From contig JAFDZT010000004.1 of the NCBI GenBank assembly GCA_018266735.1, positions 951,728 through 1,015,727 of the forward strand: a stretch of DNA of 64,000 nt, read 5' to 3'. The stretch is from Bacteroidota bacterium. Its GTDB lineage: Bacteria > Bacteroidota > Ignavibacteria > Kapaibacteriales > Kapaibacteriaceae. Numbering within the stretch: position 1 is the stretch's first letter; every line of letters starts with the position of its first letter. Shown here in pieces: positions 8,018 through 16,582 of this stretch. Below the pieces are notes generated by a model, which did not search any database, had not been told where the DNA came from, and was given only the letters and a program-made list of their open reading frames with translations. The position numbers and the translations under genes are program-made.

Positions 8018-9051
8018 CACGCCTTGCTATCCTTGCCTGCATCACACTGATCGCATGCAATAGCTCCTCGGACAAACCTGCAGAACAAGCATCGGAGAGC
8101 ACCGGCACTGCCGGCGTGACAGCGGCGGACACCACCGGCGCCAAGGTGATCGCCATCGAGGATGCCAACCTGGATTCCTTGCGCTTGCGCTTTGAACAAG
8201 GCGATGTGTATCGCTATCGGGTGACGCAACTGTCGGAGGGCGGATCGGATTCCGTGGTCGCGACCACGAAGACAAAGCACGTGTACACGAAGCGGATCAA
8301 GGCCATCCGCAGCGACGGCTCCTATGAAGTGGGCATGCGCTTCGACAGCATTCAGGTGAAGGCCACCGTCCGGAGTCGTCAAACAGGCAAGGTGCTCGAA
8401 GAGCAGGAATACCGCTCGTCGGATACGGCCATGCGCAAGGACGTGAAGTACATCTCCTTCAATGCCCTGCTGGGCGAGGAGATCACCATCCTCACGAACA
8501 CTCGCGGTCAGATCCAGGAAATGTCGGGCGTGTCCAGCGTGGTGAATCGCATCCTGGCTGCCAGTCCGAACGTTCCGAAGGAGTATGCGGCTGAGCTCTC
8601 GAAGCAGATCGAAATGTCGGTCTACGCCACGTTCACCGAACAAGAGTACCTCCGCTTCCCGACCACGAAACTCGACTCCACGAACTCATGGGTCATGTCC
8701 ACGTCGGCCCCCGTCATGAACCTCTTCATGGCCAGCAACACGGTGAAGTACCATGTGGCCGCCGTGAAGATGGTGAAGGACCGGAAGCTCGCCGACATCG
8801 AGGCCACCATGAACGGCACGATCACCCTGCAGAAGCTCCCGCCCGATGCGCCCATGAAGGTCAGCCTCTCCAGATCCGTCGTCAAGGGTTCGGGGCGCGC
8901 CATCATCGACGTGGCCAAGGGATTCACCGTCTACAAACAGAACGACGTCTACACCACCGTTGCCGCGAATGTTCGTATTGTTGCCTCCGGCGAGCAACGA
9001 AATGTCTCGCAGGAAACGACCATGCGCTATACTGTCGAGCTCCTCCGATAA
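7987..9051 (+). CDS. lipoprotein of unknown function (DUF6263-like)
   Basis: About 354 residues from the ATG at 7987, overlapping the preceding gene by 31 bases. The N-terminus (LAILACITLIAC) is a lipoprotein signal with a lipobox IAC. The mature protein is beta-rich and contains LRLRFEQGDVYRYRVTQLSEG and FNALLGEEITILTNTRGQIQEMSG; the overall pattern resembles the DUF6263 family of envelope lipoproteins, though I hold this loosely. The preceding gene shows the same order of segments (a repeat-lined strand, KDVKY, then a GEEIT/EVTKIGG-like turn), so the two may be distant tandem paralogues. Confidence 0.8.
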   Translation: MEAYRSVSVVARLAILACITLIACNSSSDKPAEQASESTGTAGVTAADTTGAKVIAIEDANLDSLRLRFEQGDVYRYRVTQLSEGGSDSVVATTKTKHVYTKRIKAIRSDGSYEVGMRFDSIQVKATVRSRQTGKVLEEQEYRSSDTAMRKDVKYISFNALLGEEITILTNTRGQIQEMSGVSSVVNRILAASPNVPKEYAAELSKQIEMSVYATFTEQEYLRFPTTKLDSTNSWVMSTSAPVMNLFMASNTVKYHVAAVKMVKDRKLADIEATMNGTITLQKLPPDAPMKVSLSRSVVKGSGRAIIDVAKGFTVYKQNDVYTTVAANVRIVASGEQRNVSQETTMRYTVELLR

Positions 9052-9054
9052 ACC

Positions 9055-11526
9055 ATGCCGAAACGCCAACTCGATCTCCGTAAGATCTTCGCACCGAGCG
9101 ACACCATTGCCTTTGTGGTGATCGTCATGGGACTGTTCATCGCCTTGTTCATCGACGAGATGGCAGTACGCCTTATCGGAGTGTGCATTGCCATACTTGG
9201 TGGTGTGGCACTGTTCATGATGATCTCTCCGCGCTTGCTGGACCTGAACGTGAACAAGCGCAACGTGTCGCAACAAACGAATCTCGGTCAGACCACAAAG
9301 CAAGACAACAAGGGTGTACGCACTGTGTTCGACCCCGAAGAGTTCCGCAAGGAGTTCGGTGCCGAAACCGAGGGCGATTCTTCATCGACACTGTCCTTTA
9401 TCGACGAGCATCAACAGCCCTTGTTCGAAGACACGGAATACAAGCCACCGATCCCTATCGTCGTCCCCTCGTCCGAGAAGGGCTCGAAGCCAACGGTGAA
9501 GCCGGAAGATGCCATCTCCACGGAGTACCTGGGCGACGAGATGTCGGGCGTGCGCATCGTCCGCAAGAAGCCATCCGAGAAGAAGGCCGAAACACCTCTT
9601 CTCCGCGATACCAGACCTCTCCGCACAGCACGCCCCGAGCCGGAGCCCGAACCCGAGCGACCATCGGTGGAAGATGAACGGAGCGAGATGCGGAGAAGGA
9701 TCGAGGAGCGCAAGGCGGCAATGCAAGCGGCTCCCCCTGCACGCAGTGTTGCGCGACCGAAGATGACAGAGGCCGAGCAGCAGCTGTCGGAGGATGTGAC
9801 GATAAGACGGAGAGAAGACAATACGAAGAGTACTACAGAATCAAGAATACAGAATCCAATCGAAGAAATACAGAATACAGAATCGCACGAAGCACCCCAC
9901 GAAGTGTCCCACGAAGTGTCCCACGAAGTGTCCCACGAAGTGTCGCACGAAGTGCCTCTTCCCGAGGCCGTCCAAGAAGAGGACGCCAACAAGGAGAGCC
10001 ACAAGCGACGTCAGCTTAACTTCACGATCAACGACTTCATCGACGAAGAGACCGTTGCAACGGACGAGCCTCGTAAGGAGTTCGACCATTTGCTGAACCG
10101 TGTGCTGCAGGTGATCCGCTCGATGACGAGTGCGCGCACGGCAGCCTTCTTCTGGGTGAATCACGAGCGGAATCAGTTGGTGGTCGAGGCGCGCATCACG
10201 GATGCAACGGATGCCTTCACGGAAGAGCGCAAGCTGTCGATCGGTGACGATGTGGTGAGTCAGATCGCCACGTACCGCCGACCTGAGATCCTTACCGCCA
10301 TTTCCCCTGCCGCAGAGCTCGACCTGCTGCCCTACTATTCCCGTCGCGCCGGAACGGTCTCGTTCATTGGTGTGCCGGTGATCTTTGGTGGCGCTGTGAT
10401 CGGCGTGTTGTGCGCCGACTCGCAAGAAGTGGACGCGTACGATTCGATCACGGTTGGATTCTTCGGTCACTTCACGAAGCTGATCAGCGGCCTCGTCCAG
10501 TCGTACACCGGCAAGTTCGATCTTCTTCAATCTGCTCGAACACTGCAGGCCGTGAATGCCTTCCGCAACGAGATCCGCGGCTCATCGATCAGCATGCCCA
10601 TCGTGTTGAATGCTCTCATCGATTCGGCCATACAGGCAATGGACATCAGCACCATTGGCGTGTGCACGTTCAACTCGTTGGCTGCACAGTGGGAAGTTGG
10701 TGCGGCGCGAAGTGTGGAACAGGCCTACGACCATTTGGTCGGACGTCAGGTCTCGCTCGAAGAGTCGGAAGTAGGTCAGTGCATTCTCTCCGGTCGAACC
10801 ATCCACAGTACTCCGTCCTACACGGCCGTGCGTGCCATTGCGGGCGAACCGCACATGGATGGCGGACAGTTTATCGCCGTTCCCTTGAAGAGCGCCTCGC
10901 ATAGCTATGGCGCATTGTACGTGGAGAATCCTGCAGCATCGCTGTCGCAACAGGACATCGGCATCCTGGAAACATTGGGTGAGTATGCAGGCACCGTGAT
11001 CGAGCAATTGCGCTACAACGAGATGTTGCGCGCAAGTGCGCTGCTGCACTTTGGTTCGGGCATTTTGAATCGCAACGGATTCATGCTACGCCTGAAGGAA
11101 GAATGCACGCGGTCGACGGACTTCGATTCACCCTTCACGCTCTGCTTGCTACGCATCGACCGGAGTGATGTGGTCGAACGCGCCCTTGGCGGTTCCGAAA
11201 GCAAGGAGCGCATCCTTCTGCACGTACTGCAGATCGTTCAACAGCAGATCCGCGATTATGATGTTGTCGGGCACATCGACGATGACACGCTGGCCATTGG
11301 CCTTGTCGCACGCGATGCCCAACGTACGCAACTCTGGATGGAGCGTCTTCGCAGCGAGGTCGCCAGTTCGATCATCACAGTGGACGACAAACGCTTCACC
11401 GTGACCGTGAGCGTGGGCATTGCACAGCTCGATCCTTCCGACGGACATGAACGGTTGCTGGACAACACGTATGCCGTCCTTGCTCGTAGTGTGAAGCAAG
11501 GGAACAAGGTGACCGTCTACGCTTAA
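9055..11526 (+). CDS. membrane protein with two GAF domains and a degenerate GGDEF domain
   Basis: The 823-residue protein starts 3 bases after the preceding stop. Two transmembrane helices (about 18-38 and 42-60) lead to a charged, low-complexity cytoplasmic segment (70-330), two GAF-type modules (about 340-510 and 515-660) and a C-terminal diguanylate-cyclase-like fold (665-823). The catalytic signature is GHIDDDTLAIGL in place of GGDEF, so it is probably not an active cyclase and may act as a sensor or scaffold. Residues 252-300 are encoded by repeat families 1 and 2 and read as ESRIQNP/SHEV repeats. The 3' end overlaps the convergent gene by 4 bases. Confidence 0.85.
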   Translation: MPKRQLDLRKIFAPSDTIAFVVIVMGLFIALFIDEMAVRLIGVCIAILGGVALFMMISPRLLDLNVNKRNVSQQTNLGQTTKQDNKGVRTVFDPEEFRKEFGAETEGDSSSTLSFIDEHQQPLFEDTEYKPPIPIVVPSSEKGSKPTVKPEDAISTEYLGDEMSGVRIVRKKPSEKKAETPLLRDTRPLRTARPEPEPEPERPSVEDERSEMRRRIEERKAAMQAAPPARSVARPKMTEAEQQLSEDVTIRRREDNTKSTTESRIQNPIEEIQNTESHEAPHEVSHEVSHEVSHEVSHEVPLPEAVQEEDANKESHKRRQLNFTINDFIDEETVATDEPRKEFDHLLNRVLQVIRSMTSARTAAFFWVNHERNQLVVEARITDATDAFTEERKLSIGDDVVSQIATYRRPEILTAISPAAELDLLPYYSRRAGTVSFIGVPVIFGGAVIGVLCADSQEVDAYDSITVGFFGHFTKLISGLVQSYTGKFDLLQSARTLQAVNAFRNEIRGSSISMPIVLNALIDSAIQAMDISTIGVCTFNSLAAQWEVGAARSVEQAYDHLVGRQVSLEESEVGQCILSGRTIHSTPSYTAVRAIAGEPHMDGGQFIAVPLKSASHSYGALYVENPAASLSQQDIGILETLGEYAGTVIEQLRYNEMLRASALLHFGSGILNRNGFMLRLKEECTRSTDFDSPFTLCLLRIDRSDVVERALGGSESKERILLHVLQIVQQQIRDYDVVGHIDDDTLAIGLVARDAQRTQLWMERLRSEVASSIITVDDKRFTVTVSVGIAQLDPSDGHERLLDNTYAVLARSVKQGNKVTVYA
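9808..9955 (-). repeat. in-frame composite repeat (families 2 and 1) inside the GAF gene
   Basis: Read on the minus strand this is a run of TTC-GTGGGACAC units (five or six, some degenerate) followed by GATTCTGTATTCTG, GATTGGATTCTGTATTCTTG and a CTCTTC-rich end. This is the same order as the intergenic copies at 44349 and 46936. On the plus strand the 12-base unit is translated as SHEV, four or five times, without breaking the frame. Confidence 0.85.
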
Positions 11527-12413
11527 TTTGCGCGCGGCAGGGCAGTACTGAATCGAACGATCACCGGACAGTGATCGCTTACCATGTCGGCATCTTCAGC
11601 AGAAAGGAATGCACGGAAATTCTCGGTGCGTTCGGTGCCTTTGATAAGGCGTTGCAGGATGGATGGACTCACCACCACATGATCGATCGTTACGAAGTTC
11701 TTCTCTTTGCAGCTTTTCACGCCATCGGTGACGAACTTCATGTTCGACGACTGCACAAGACTTGTAAGCGTTGGACTGTTCGCACGTTGTGGGAAGTCGT
11801 TGAAGTCGCCTACCACCATCACGTTCTGCTCCATTGCCACATTCAAGAGCGAATCCGACCACGCCGTGATCACATCCACTTGGTGTGCACGCACTCGACG
11901 TGATTCCTCGCGCATCTCCGACGTTGAATCGTAGCGCGACGTGCTCTTGAGATGCACCACCATCATCTTCCATGAGAGATCGCCCTTCGTGCAATTCACG
12001 ACGAAGCCCGGACGGTTGCGACCCGGAACGATGGCCACAGGCATGTACTCGCCTTCGACATTCACGGATACGGACGAGCGCCAGAGCACACCAACGTTTT
12101 GCTCGCGCGCCGTTGTCCCGACCACGCCCTTCCACCCGTCGAGATACCGAAGCACCTTCTTCAGGGCCGCTTCGTTCTCCACTTCCTGAATGCCGATCAC
12201 GTCGGCGCCCGTCTTCTCGATGATATCGGCGATCCGCAGATAGTCTGCGTCGGTACGCTTCTTCGTATCACCAACACCATCTCCCAACCACTCCATGTTG
12301 AACGTGCCAATGGTCACGAACTGTGTGGTGTCGAAAGACGAAGTCGAACAGGAGAAGAGAGTTACGAGTGACAGGAAGAGAGTGACAAGTGACAAGTGAC
12401 GAGTGACGTTCAT
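11523..12413 (-). CDS. endonuclease/exonuclease/phosphatase family lipoprotein
   Basis: About 296 residues. The start chosen is the ATG at 12413, preceded by AGGA; it begins MNVTRHLSLVTLFLSLVTLF and then SCS, a lipoprotein signal peptide. The catalytic motifs of the Mg-dependent EEP fold are present: GTFNMEWLG, GIQEVENEAAL, GDFNDFP and the terminal SDHCPVIVRF. Family members hydrolyse nucleic acids or phosphoesters; a lipid-anchored periplasmic form suggests extracellular DNA or phosphate scavenging, which is inference. The signal peptide is built from repeat family 3. It sits one base after the proline dehydrogenase gene. Confidence 0.88.
   Translation of the reverse strand: MNVTRHLSLVTLFLSLVTLFSCSTSSFDTTQFVTIGTFNMEWLGDGVGDTKKRTDADYLRIADIIEKTGADVIGIQEVENEAALKKVLRYLDGWKGVVGTTAREQNVGVLWRSSVSVNVEGEYMPVAIVPGRNRPGFVVNCTKGDLSWKMMVVHLKSTSRYDSTSEMREESRRVRAHQVDVITAWSDSLLNVAMEQNVMVVGDFNDFPQRANSPTLTSLVQSSNMKFVTDGVKSCKEKNFVTIDHVVVSPSILQRLIKGTERTENFRAFLSAEDADMVSDHCPVIVRFSTALPRAN
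12361..12410 (-). repeat. family 3 repeat (RAGTKAC 7-mers) encoding a signal peptide
   Basis: On the plus strand it reads as GAGTGAC, AAGTGAC and GTTACGAGTGAC units with one interruption. On the minus strand it encodes residues 2-20 of the lipoprotein (VTRHLSLVT, LSLVT). The same units occur at 30352-30602. Confidence 0.8.
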
Positions 12414-12414
12414 A

Positions 12415-13317
12415 CTACTTTCCTGTGAAGATGGCCTTGGCAACGTAGCCGGCAACTTGCGGATTTTCCTTCAAGCGTCGGGTGCTATAGCCGTACCAAT
12501 CCTCTCCAAAGGGAACATAGATGCGCACAGTGTGACCTGCACGGAGCAGGGCATCACGTCTGTCCTCGCGCACACCGAGGAGCATTTGAAACTCATATCG
12601 ATCTGGCGACAAGGAACGTTCGCGAACGAGTGCCTCGGCATCGGAGACCAGGGCTTCATCGTGCGTTGCGAAGTGTGGCTTTGCTCCGCCATCCACAAGG
12701 AGGCGCGCCAGCTTGCGATAGTTCGCACGGATCTCGTCGGCATCCTTGAAGGCCACAGAAGCGTCTTCGACGTAGATGCCTTTGCAGAGGCGGACGCTGG
12801 GTTGATACTCGAGGAGAGATCGTATGTCCGCTTCGGACCGATGCAGATAGGCCTGGATCACCACGCCCACATTATCATAGCCCAGCGCGCGAAGTCGTCG
12901 ATAGAAGTCGAGCGTCACGTCGGTATACGGCGTGTTCTCCATATCCATGCGCACGAACAGTCCGAGCGTGCGTGCCTTGGAGACGAGTGATGTGATGTTC
13001 TCGAAGGCGAAGTCGCGATCGATATCGAGGCCGAGCGAGGTTGGCTTCACGCTCAAGTAGGAATGCAAGGCATTGCGCTCGATGGCATCGATCACAGAAG
13101 AGGCCATGGCCGTTTCGTGCACGGCTCGAGCGCGGTCGCTCACAAATTCGCCAAGCACATCGATGGTGCTGGCGGCACCTTTCTTCATCAAGGCCTGTGT
13201 GCAGGCCACGGCATCGTCGAGTCGTGGCCCGGCGATATATCGCCCGGCCACGATCTTCACGATACTTTTTGGAATGAACGGAAGGGTCGCAACGACCACT
13301 TTATTGAACAAGCTCAC
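12415..13317 (-). CDS. proline dehydrogenase (monofunctional PRODH)
   Basis: The 300-residue flavoenzyme oxidises proline to pyrroline-5-carboxylate and passes electrons to quinone at the inner membrane. It shows the TIM-barrel motifs GVVIQAYLHRSE, RLCKGIY, HFATHDE, FQMLLGVRED and the C-terminal substrate-binding YGEDWYGY-like block (PFGEDWYGYSTRRLKENPQ). Its length matches the single-domain form rather than bifunctional PutA, so the second step must be encoded elsewhere. It lies between a T9SS metallopeptidase, which could release amino acids, and the EEP lipoprotein. Confidence 0.95.
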   Translation of the reverse strand: MSLFNKVVVATLPFIPKSIVKIVAGRYIAGPRLDDAVACTQALMKKGAASTIDVLGEFVSDRARAVHETAMASSVIDAIERNALHSYLSVKPTSLGLDIDRDFAFENITSLVSKARTLGLFVRMDMENTPYTDVTLDFYRRLRALGYDNVGVVIQAYLHRSEADIRSLLEYQPSVRLCKGIYVEDASVAFKDADEIRANYRKLARLLVDGGAKPHFATHDEALVSDAEALVRERSLSPDRYEFQMLLGVREDRRDALLRAGHTVRIYVPFGEDWYGYSTRRLKENPQVAGYVAKAIFTGK

Positions 13318-13338
13318 AACAGTCCCCTTGATGTGTGC

Positions 13339-15888
13339 TTATCGCACGACGTTCAATGTTGCCGTTGTGGAGACCGATCCTGCACGAACGACAAGCTGAT
13401 AGGAGCCTGCGGCCACGTTGTTGAGGGCAAGACGGATCAGGTGTTCTCCACTACCGGACACGTCTGTTCTGTCCACAAGCGAGATCGACCCACCGGCTGC
13501 ATCAACGAGCATCACCGACACGTTCAGAGCGCGCGCCGTGGAAAGTGTGAGCATGGCCTCTGCACCGGCAGGATTTGGCGTGACGCTCACAATGCGGAGA
13601 TCGTTCTCTGCCACCTCGGACTCTTGCACGGAGACCGCTTGCGAACACGCTTCCACCGTGATGTTGTCCAACGTTGCCAGTGGTGTGTTCGTGTTGGCTG
13701 CGTTCAGGATACGCATCTGGATCTTCGTACCGGCTGCAACGGCCTTGAGGGACGTCGACAGCGCGAACGTTTCACCGGGATACATATCCACGGAGACGGC
13801 TTGCGTTGCATTCAACCAGTTCGTGCCGTTGTTCGTGGTGAACTGAATGCGAATGCGATCGATGAAATCTCCCGACCAACGGAACTGATTCACAAAGTTG
13901 TTGCACACCGTGCCACCCGTTGCTGGAATGAGCATGGAGAAGCGTGGCTGTCCAATGGAGAATGTTCCGCCCACCGATTCAATGGATCCCGTCGATTGAC
14001 GCACACGCACCACAGCGTTATCGGTCACCACCGACGGTACATCCCACTCGAACGATGCTCCTGTTACCCCCGTGGTGATGGATTCCCACGAGCTTCCTCC
14101 ATTGGTCGAGTAGAACAGATCGCAGTTGCCAACGGCAGCGGTCTTCGTCCAACGAACCGTATACTTCGAACCACCGGCGATGCGCTCACCACCTGTAGGT
14201 GCGGTGAGAGAAAGTGGAAGGCTCACGGAATACGTTGCAAGGGTCGTATCTGCAACCGTTGCATCTTCATCGCTCACAAGACGCAACAAGAGTTGCGTGG
14301 TGTTCATGGCCGGCACCTTCCACATGTAGGAGCGATCGGCGGCATTGATGCCCGTTTTCACCGTGGTCCATGCGCCACCATTGTCGGTGGAATACTGCAT
14401 CGTGAGTGCGCTCACGCGTGCCGATGCCCACTCCACTTCAACGTCGGAGTTCACCGTGAACGACTGCGATCCGCGTGGCGCCGTGATGCGCACAGTAGCC
14501 TTCACCGGCGCTTGTGCGCACGATCCGGCCACCCATTGCTTCATCTTCGCTGCAACCTTCGTCCCGAACGTGAGGGGTGTTGTCGAACCGTTCACCAAGT
14601 GACAGTAACTCATGATCGTTCCGGGACGCGACCGTTTGCCCGTGGTATAGCAGGCATCGGTATTGTCGCTTTGGATCTGACATGTATCTACCGGTGGGTT
14701 CCAGTAGCAATTGTGCGTGTGCGGTGCACCAACGTTGTGACCCATTTCGTGGGCGATCACAAAGATGTCCCACGTGAATGCATTCGCGCGTGTTGGATCT
14801 CCGGGCATTGGCGATTGATCTCCGAACATCGTGCTCACACCGTATCCGCCTTGGTCGCCCTTGTTGCAAAGGCGCGAACCGGACTGACCGCCATAGGCGA
14901 TCCCGCCAATGAACAATCCGCCTTGTTGGATCTGCATGGTGAAGAGGTGGGCAAGGTGGCGATCGACGTCGTTGTAATTGTTCGACCAGTTCAAGGAGAA
15001 CTCTGCGAGCAACGCACCTGGATCGAGACCGTTATTGGAGTATGGTGTCTCGAATTCATTCGTGTACATCTGAATGTAGGTCACGTAGAACGTTGCATCC
15101 ACTTCTTGTTCGTAGGCTTGCGACAAGCACGACACTACCTTGATGAAATAGGCCATGATCTGCTCGTCGGTCTTGCCTTGCTTGTGCATCTTTTCCCAGA
15201 GGTCCTGATTCACTTCAAGTGCAAGCTTGAGTTCGCGCAAGTATTCGGCTTGAGTTTGTTCGCCGTTCTTGAGGGCAGATTCCAGCATGTGACGACCGTC
15301 GGTGGCGGGATCCGATGGGAGAAACTCCGAACCGCAGGTGAACTGATTGCCCTTGGACAACAACATGCTCTCCGGCACCACCATGTGCGGTACAGCTTGT
15401 GGGGTCGACAGCGTGGAATACTCAGGACCAACATTGAGCTTTTGTCCGTCGGCCATCTGAATGAAGCCGGTCAGATCGCCCTTGGTGTAGTGCAGCGAGA
15501 CCATCGTCTCTGGGTCGCCGTTGATCGTGCCCTTGTACGAGATCACTGGCTCGATCGTGATCGGCTTCATGCCGCCCTTCCGCCCTACCAGGATCTTCGA
15601 GTTGGCATCGACCACAGCACGGGTGCGCACGAGGTCGAGCGTTTGGGCGCCCATGGTCCCCACAGGGAAGTTCTTCAGCTGCAGCGACGTTGGTCCGTCG
15701 GCAAAGGCCTGACGGGCGGTCTCGACGTTCAACGCAAATCGATACGACTCAAAGGCCTGGAGGCGCACATCTTTCGAAGGCATCGGGGCCGTGAGAATGG
15801 CGCGTGTGTCGACGGTGCGGGACGGCGTCCCTGCAATGGCGCTGACGGTGACCAGGCAGGCTACGACGACAAGAGAAAACAACTTCAT
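13339..15888 (-). CDS. T9SS-exported reprolysin-type (M12B-like) zinc metallopeptidase
   Basis: The 849-residue protein has a signal peptide (MKLFSLVVVACLVTVSAIAG), a prodomain, and a metzincin zinc site HEMGHNVGAPHTH near residues 379-391. A downstream PGTIMSYCH supplies the Met-turn. This is followed by beta-sandwich modules (ITAPRGSQSFTVNSDVEVEW, LTAPTGGERIAGGSKYTVRW) and a type A T9SS C-terminal domain (SVTPNPAGAEAMLTLSTA, ending in GSYQLVVRAG). It should act outside the cell on protein substrates. The GAGGAGCT ribosome site and a TATCTTTA box upstream support its own promoter. Confidence 0.93.
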   Translation of the reverse strand: MKLFSLVVVACLVTVSAIAGTPSRTVDTRAILTAPMPSKDVRLQAFESYRFALNVETARQAFADGPTSLQLKNFPVGTMGAQTLDLVRTRAVVDANSKILVGRKGGMKPITIEPVISYKGTINGDPETMVSLHYTKGDLTGFIQMADGQKLNVGPEYSTLSTPQAVPHMVVPESMLLSKGNQFTCGSEFLPSDPATDGRHMLESALKNGEQTQAEYLRELKLALEVNQDLWEKMHKQGKTDEQIMAYFIKVVSCLSQAYEQEVDATFYVTYIQMYTNEFETPYSNNGLDPGALLAEFSLNWSNNYNDVDRHLAHLFTMQIQQGGLFIGGIAYGGQSGSRLCNKGDQGGYGVSTMFGDQSPMPGDPTRANAFTWDIFVIAHEMGHNVGAPHTHNCYWNPPVDTCQIQSDNTDACYTTGKRSRPGTIMSYCHLVNGSTTPLTFGTKVAAKMKQWVAGSCAQAPVKATVRITAPRGSQSFTVNSDVEVEWASARVSALTMQYSTDNGGAWTTVKTGINAADRSYMWKVPAMNTTQLLLRLVSDEDATVADTTLATYSVSLPLSLTAPTGGERIAGGSKYTVRWTKTAAVGNCDLFYSTNGGSSWESITTGVTGASFEWDVPSVVTDNAVVRVRQSTGSIESVGGTFSIGQPRFSMLIPATGGTVCNNFVNQFRWSGDFIDRIRIQFTTNNGTNWLNATQAVSVDMYPGETFALSTSLKAVAAGTKIQMRILNAANTNTPLATLDNITVEACSQAVSVQESEVAENDLRIVSVTPNPAGAEAMLTLSTARALNVSVMLVDAAGGSISLVDRTDVSGSGEHLIRLALNNVAAGSYQLVVRAGSVSTTATLNVVR

Positions 15889-15923
15889 AGAGCTCCTCGG
15901 AGGGGACGGTTCTTGGGGAATCG

Positions 15924-15931
15924 TAAAGATA
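15924..15931 (-). promoter_or_regulatory. putative promoter -7 box for the metallopeptidase
   Basis: TATCTTTA on the minus strand differs by one base from TAnnTTTG and lies 36 bases before the ATG, which leaves room for a leader carrying GAGGAG. Confidence 0.4.
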
Positions 15932-15958
15932 CGGAATCGACGTTTTCGGGAGGCGTTC

Positions 15959-16582
15959 TTAGAGGGTGGAAAGCGCAGCTGTCACGACGGCCACGATGTC
16001 GGCATGAATGACATCGCGATCACGGACACCGTCGATCACGTGAAATCGATGCGGTTCGGCGGCTGCGATCTCCAGATAGCCGGCGCGGACGCGATCGAAG
16101 AACTCCGGACCGGAGCGTTCCATGCGGTCCGGACCACCCGACGTGGTATGAAAGCTCATGCGTTGCTGTGCTGCCTCATACGGCACGTCGATAAAGAACG
16201 TCACCCTCGGCATGATGCCGCGCGTGGCGATGTTGTTACAGGTGCGCACTTCACCCAGATCGAGTTGACGGCCATATCCCTGGTAGGCCGTGGTACTGTC
16301 GGAGTACCGATCGCAGAGCACGATCTCCCGGCGCTCGAGTGCCGGAACGATCACCCGCTCCACAAGCTGGGCGCGGGCTGCATTGAACAGGAGCAGCTCG
16401 GCCGTGCTGGTGATGCTTTGCTTGTTGCTGAGGAGGATGGAGCGGATCTCTTCGCTCAACACCGTGGCACCGGGCTCGCGCACGGTGAGCGTGCGCAGAC
16501 CACGGTCTTCCAGCACTTCCCGAAGGAGTGTGAGCTGCGTCGACTTCCCGCTACCGTCGATCCCTTCAAACGAGATGAACAT
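15959..16582 (-). CDS. tmk: thymidylate kinase
   Basis: The 207-residue enzyme phosphorylates dTMP to dTDP. The P-loop FEGIDGSGKST is at residues 5-15, followed by the DR(Y/S) motif in VLCDRYSDSTTAYQGYGR and a lid region. The start at 16582 gives the standard MFISFEGIDG N-terminus; longer starts would run into the upstream gene. It overlaps the tadA-rsmI fusion by 17 bases, so the two are probably co-translated. Confidence 0.96.
   Translation of the reverse strand: MFISFEGIDGSGKSTQLTLLREVLEDRGLRTLTVREPGATVLSEEIRSILLSNKQSITSTAELLLFNAARAQLVERVIVPALERREIVLCDRYSDSTTAYQGYGRQLDLGEVRTCNNIATRGIMPRVTFFIDVPYEAAQQRMSFHTTSGGPDRMERSGPEFFDRVRAGYLEIAAAEPHRFHVIDGVRDRDVIHADIVAVVTAALSTL

Noticed and set aside
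13063..16011. 982-codon plus-strand frame
   Set aside because: It is the antisense shadow of the metallopeptidase and proline dehydrogenase genes; its translation is rich in His, Arg and Cys, with no motifs or ribosome site.
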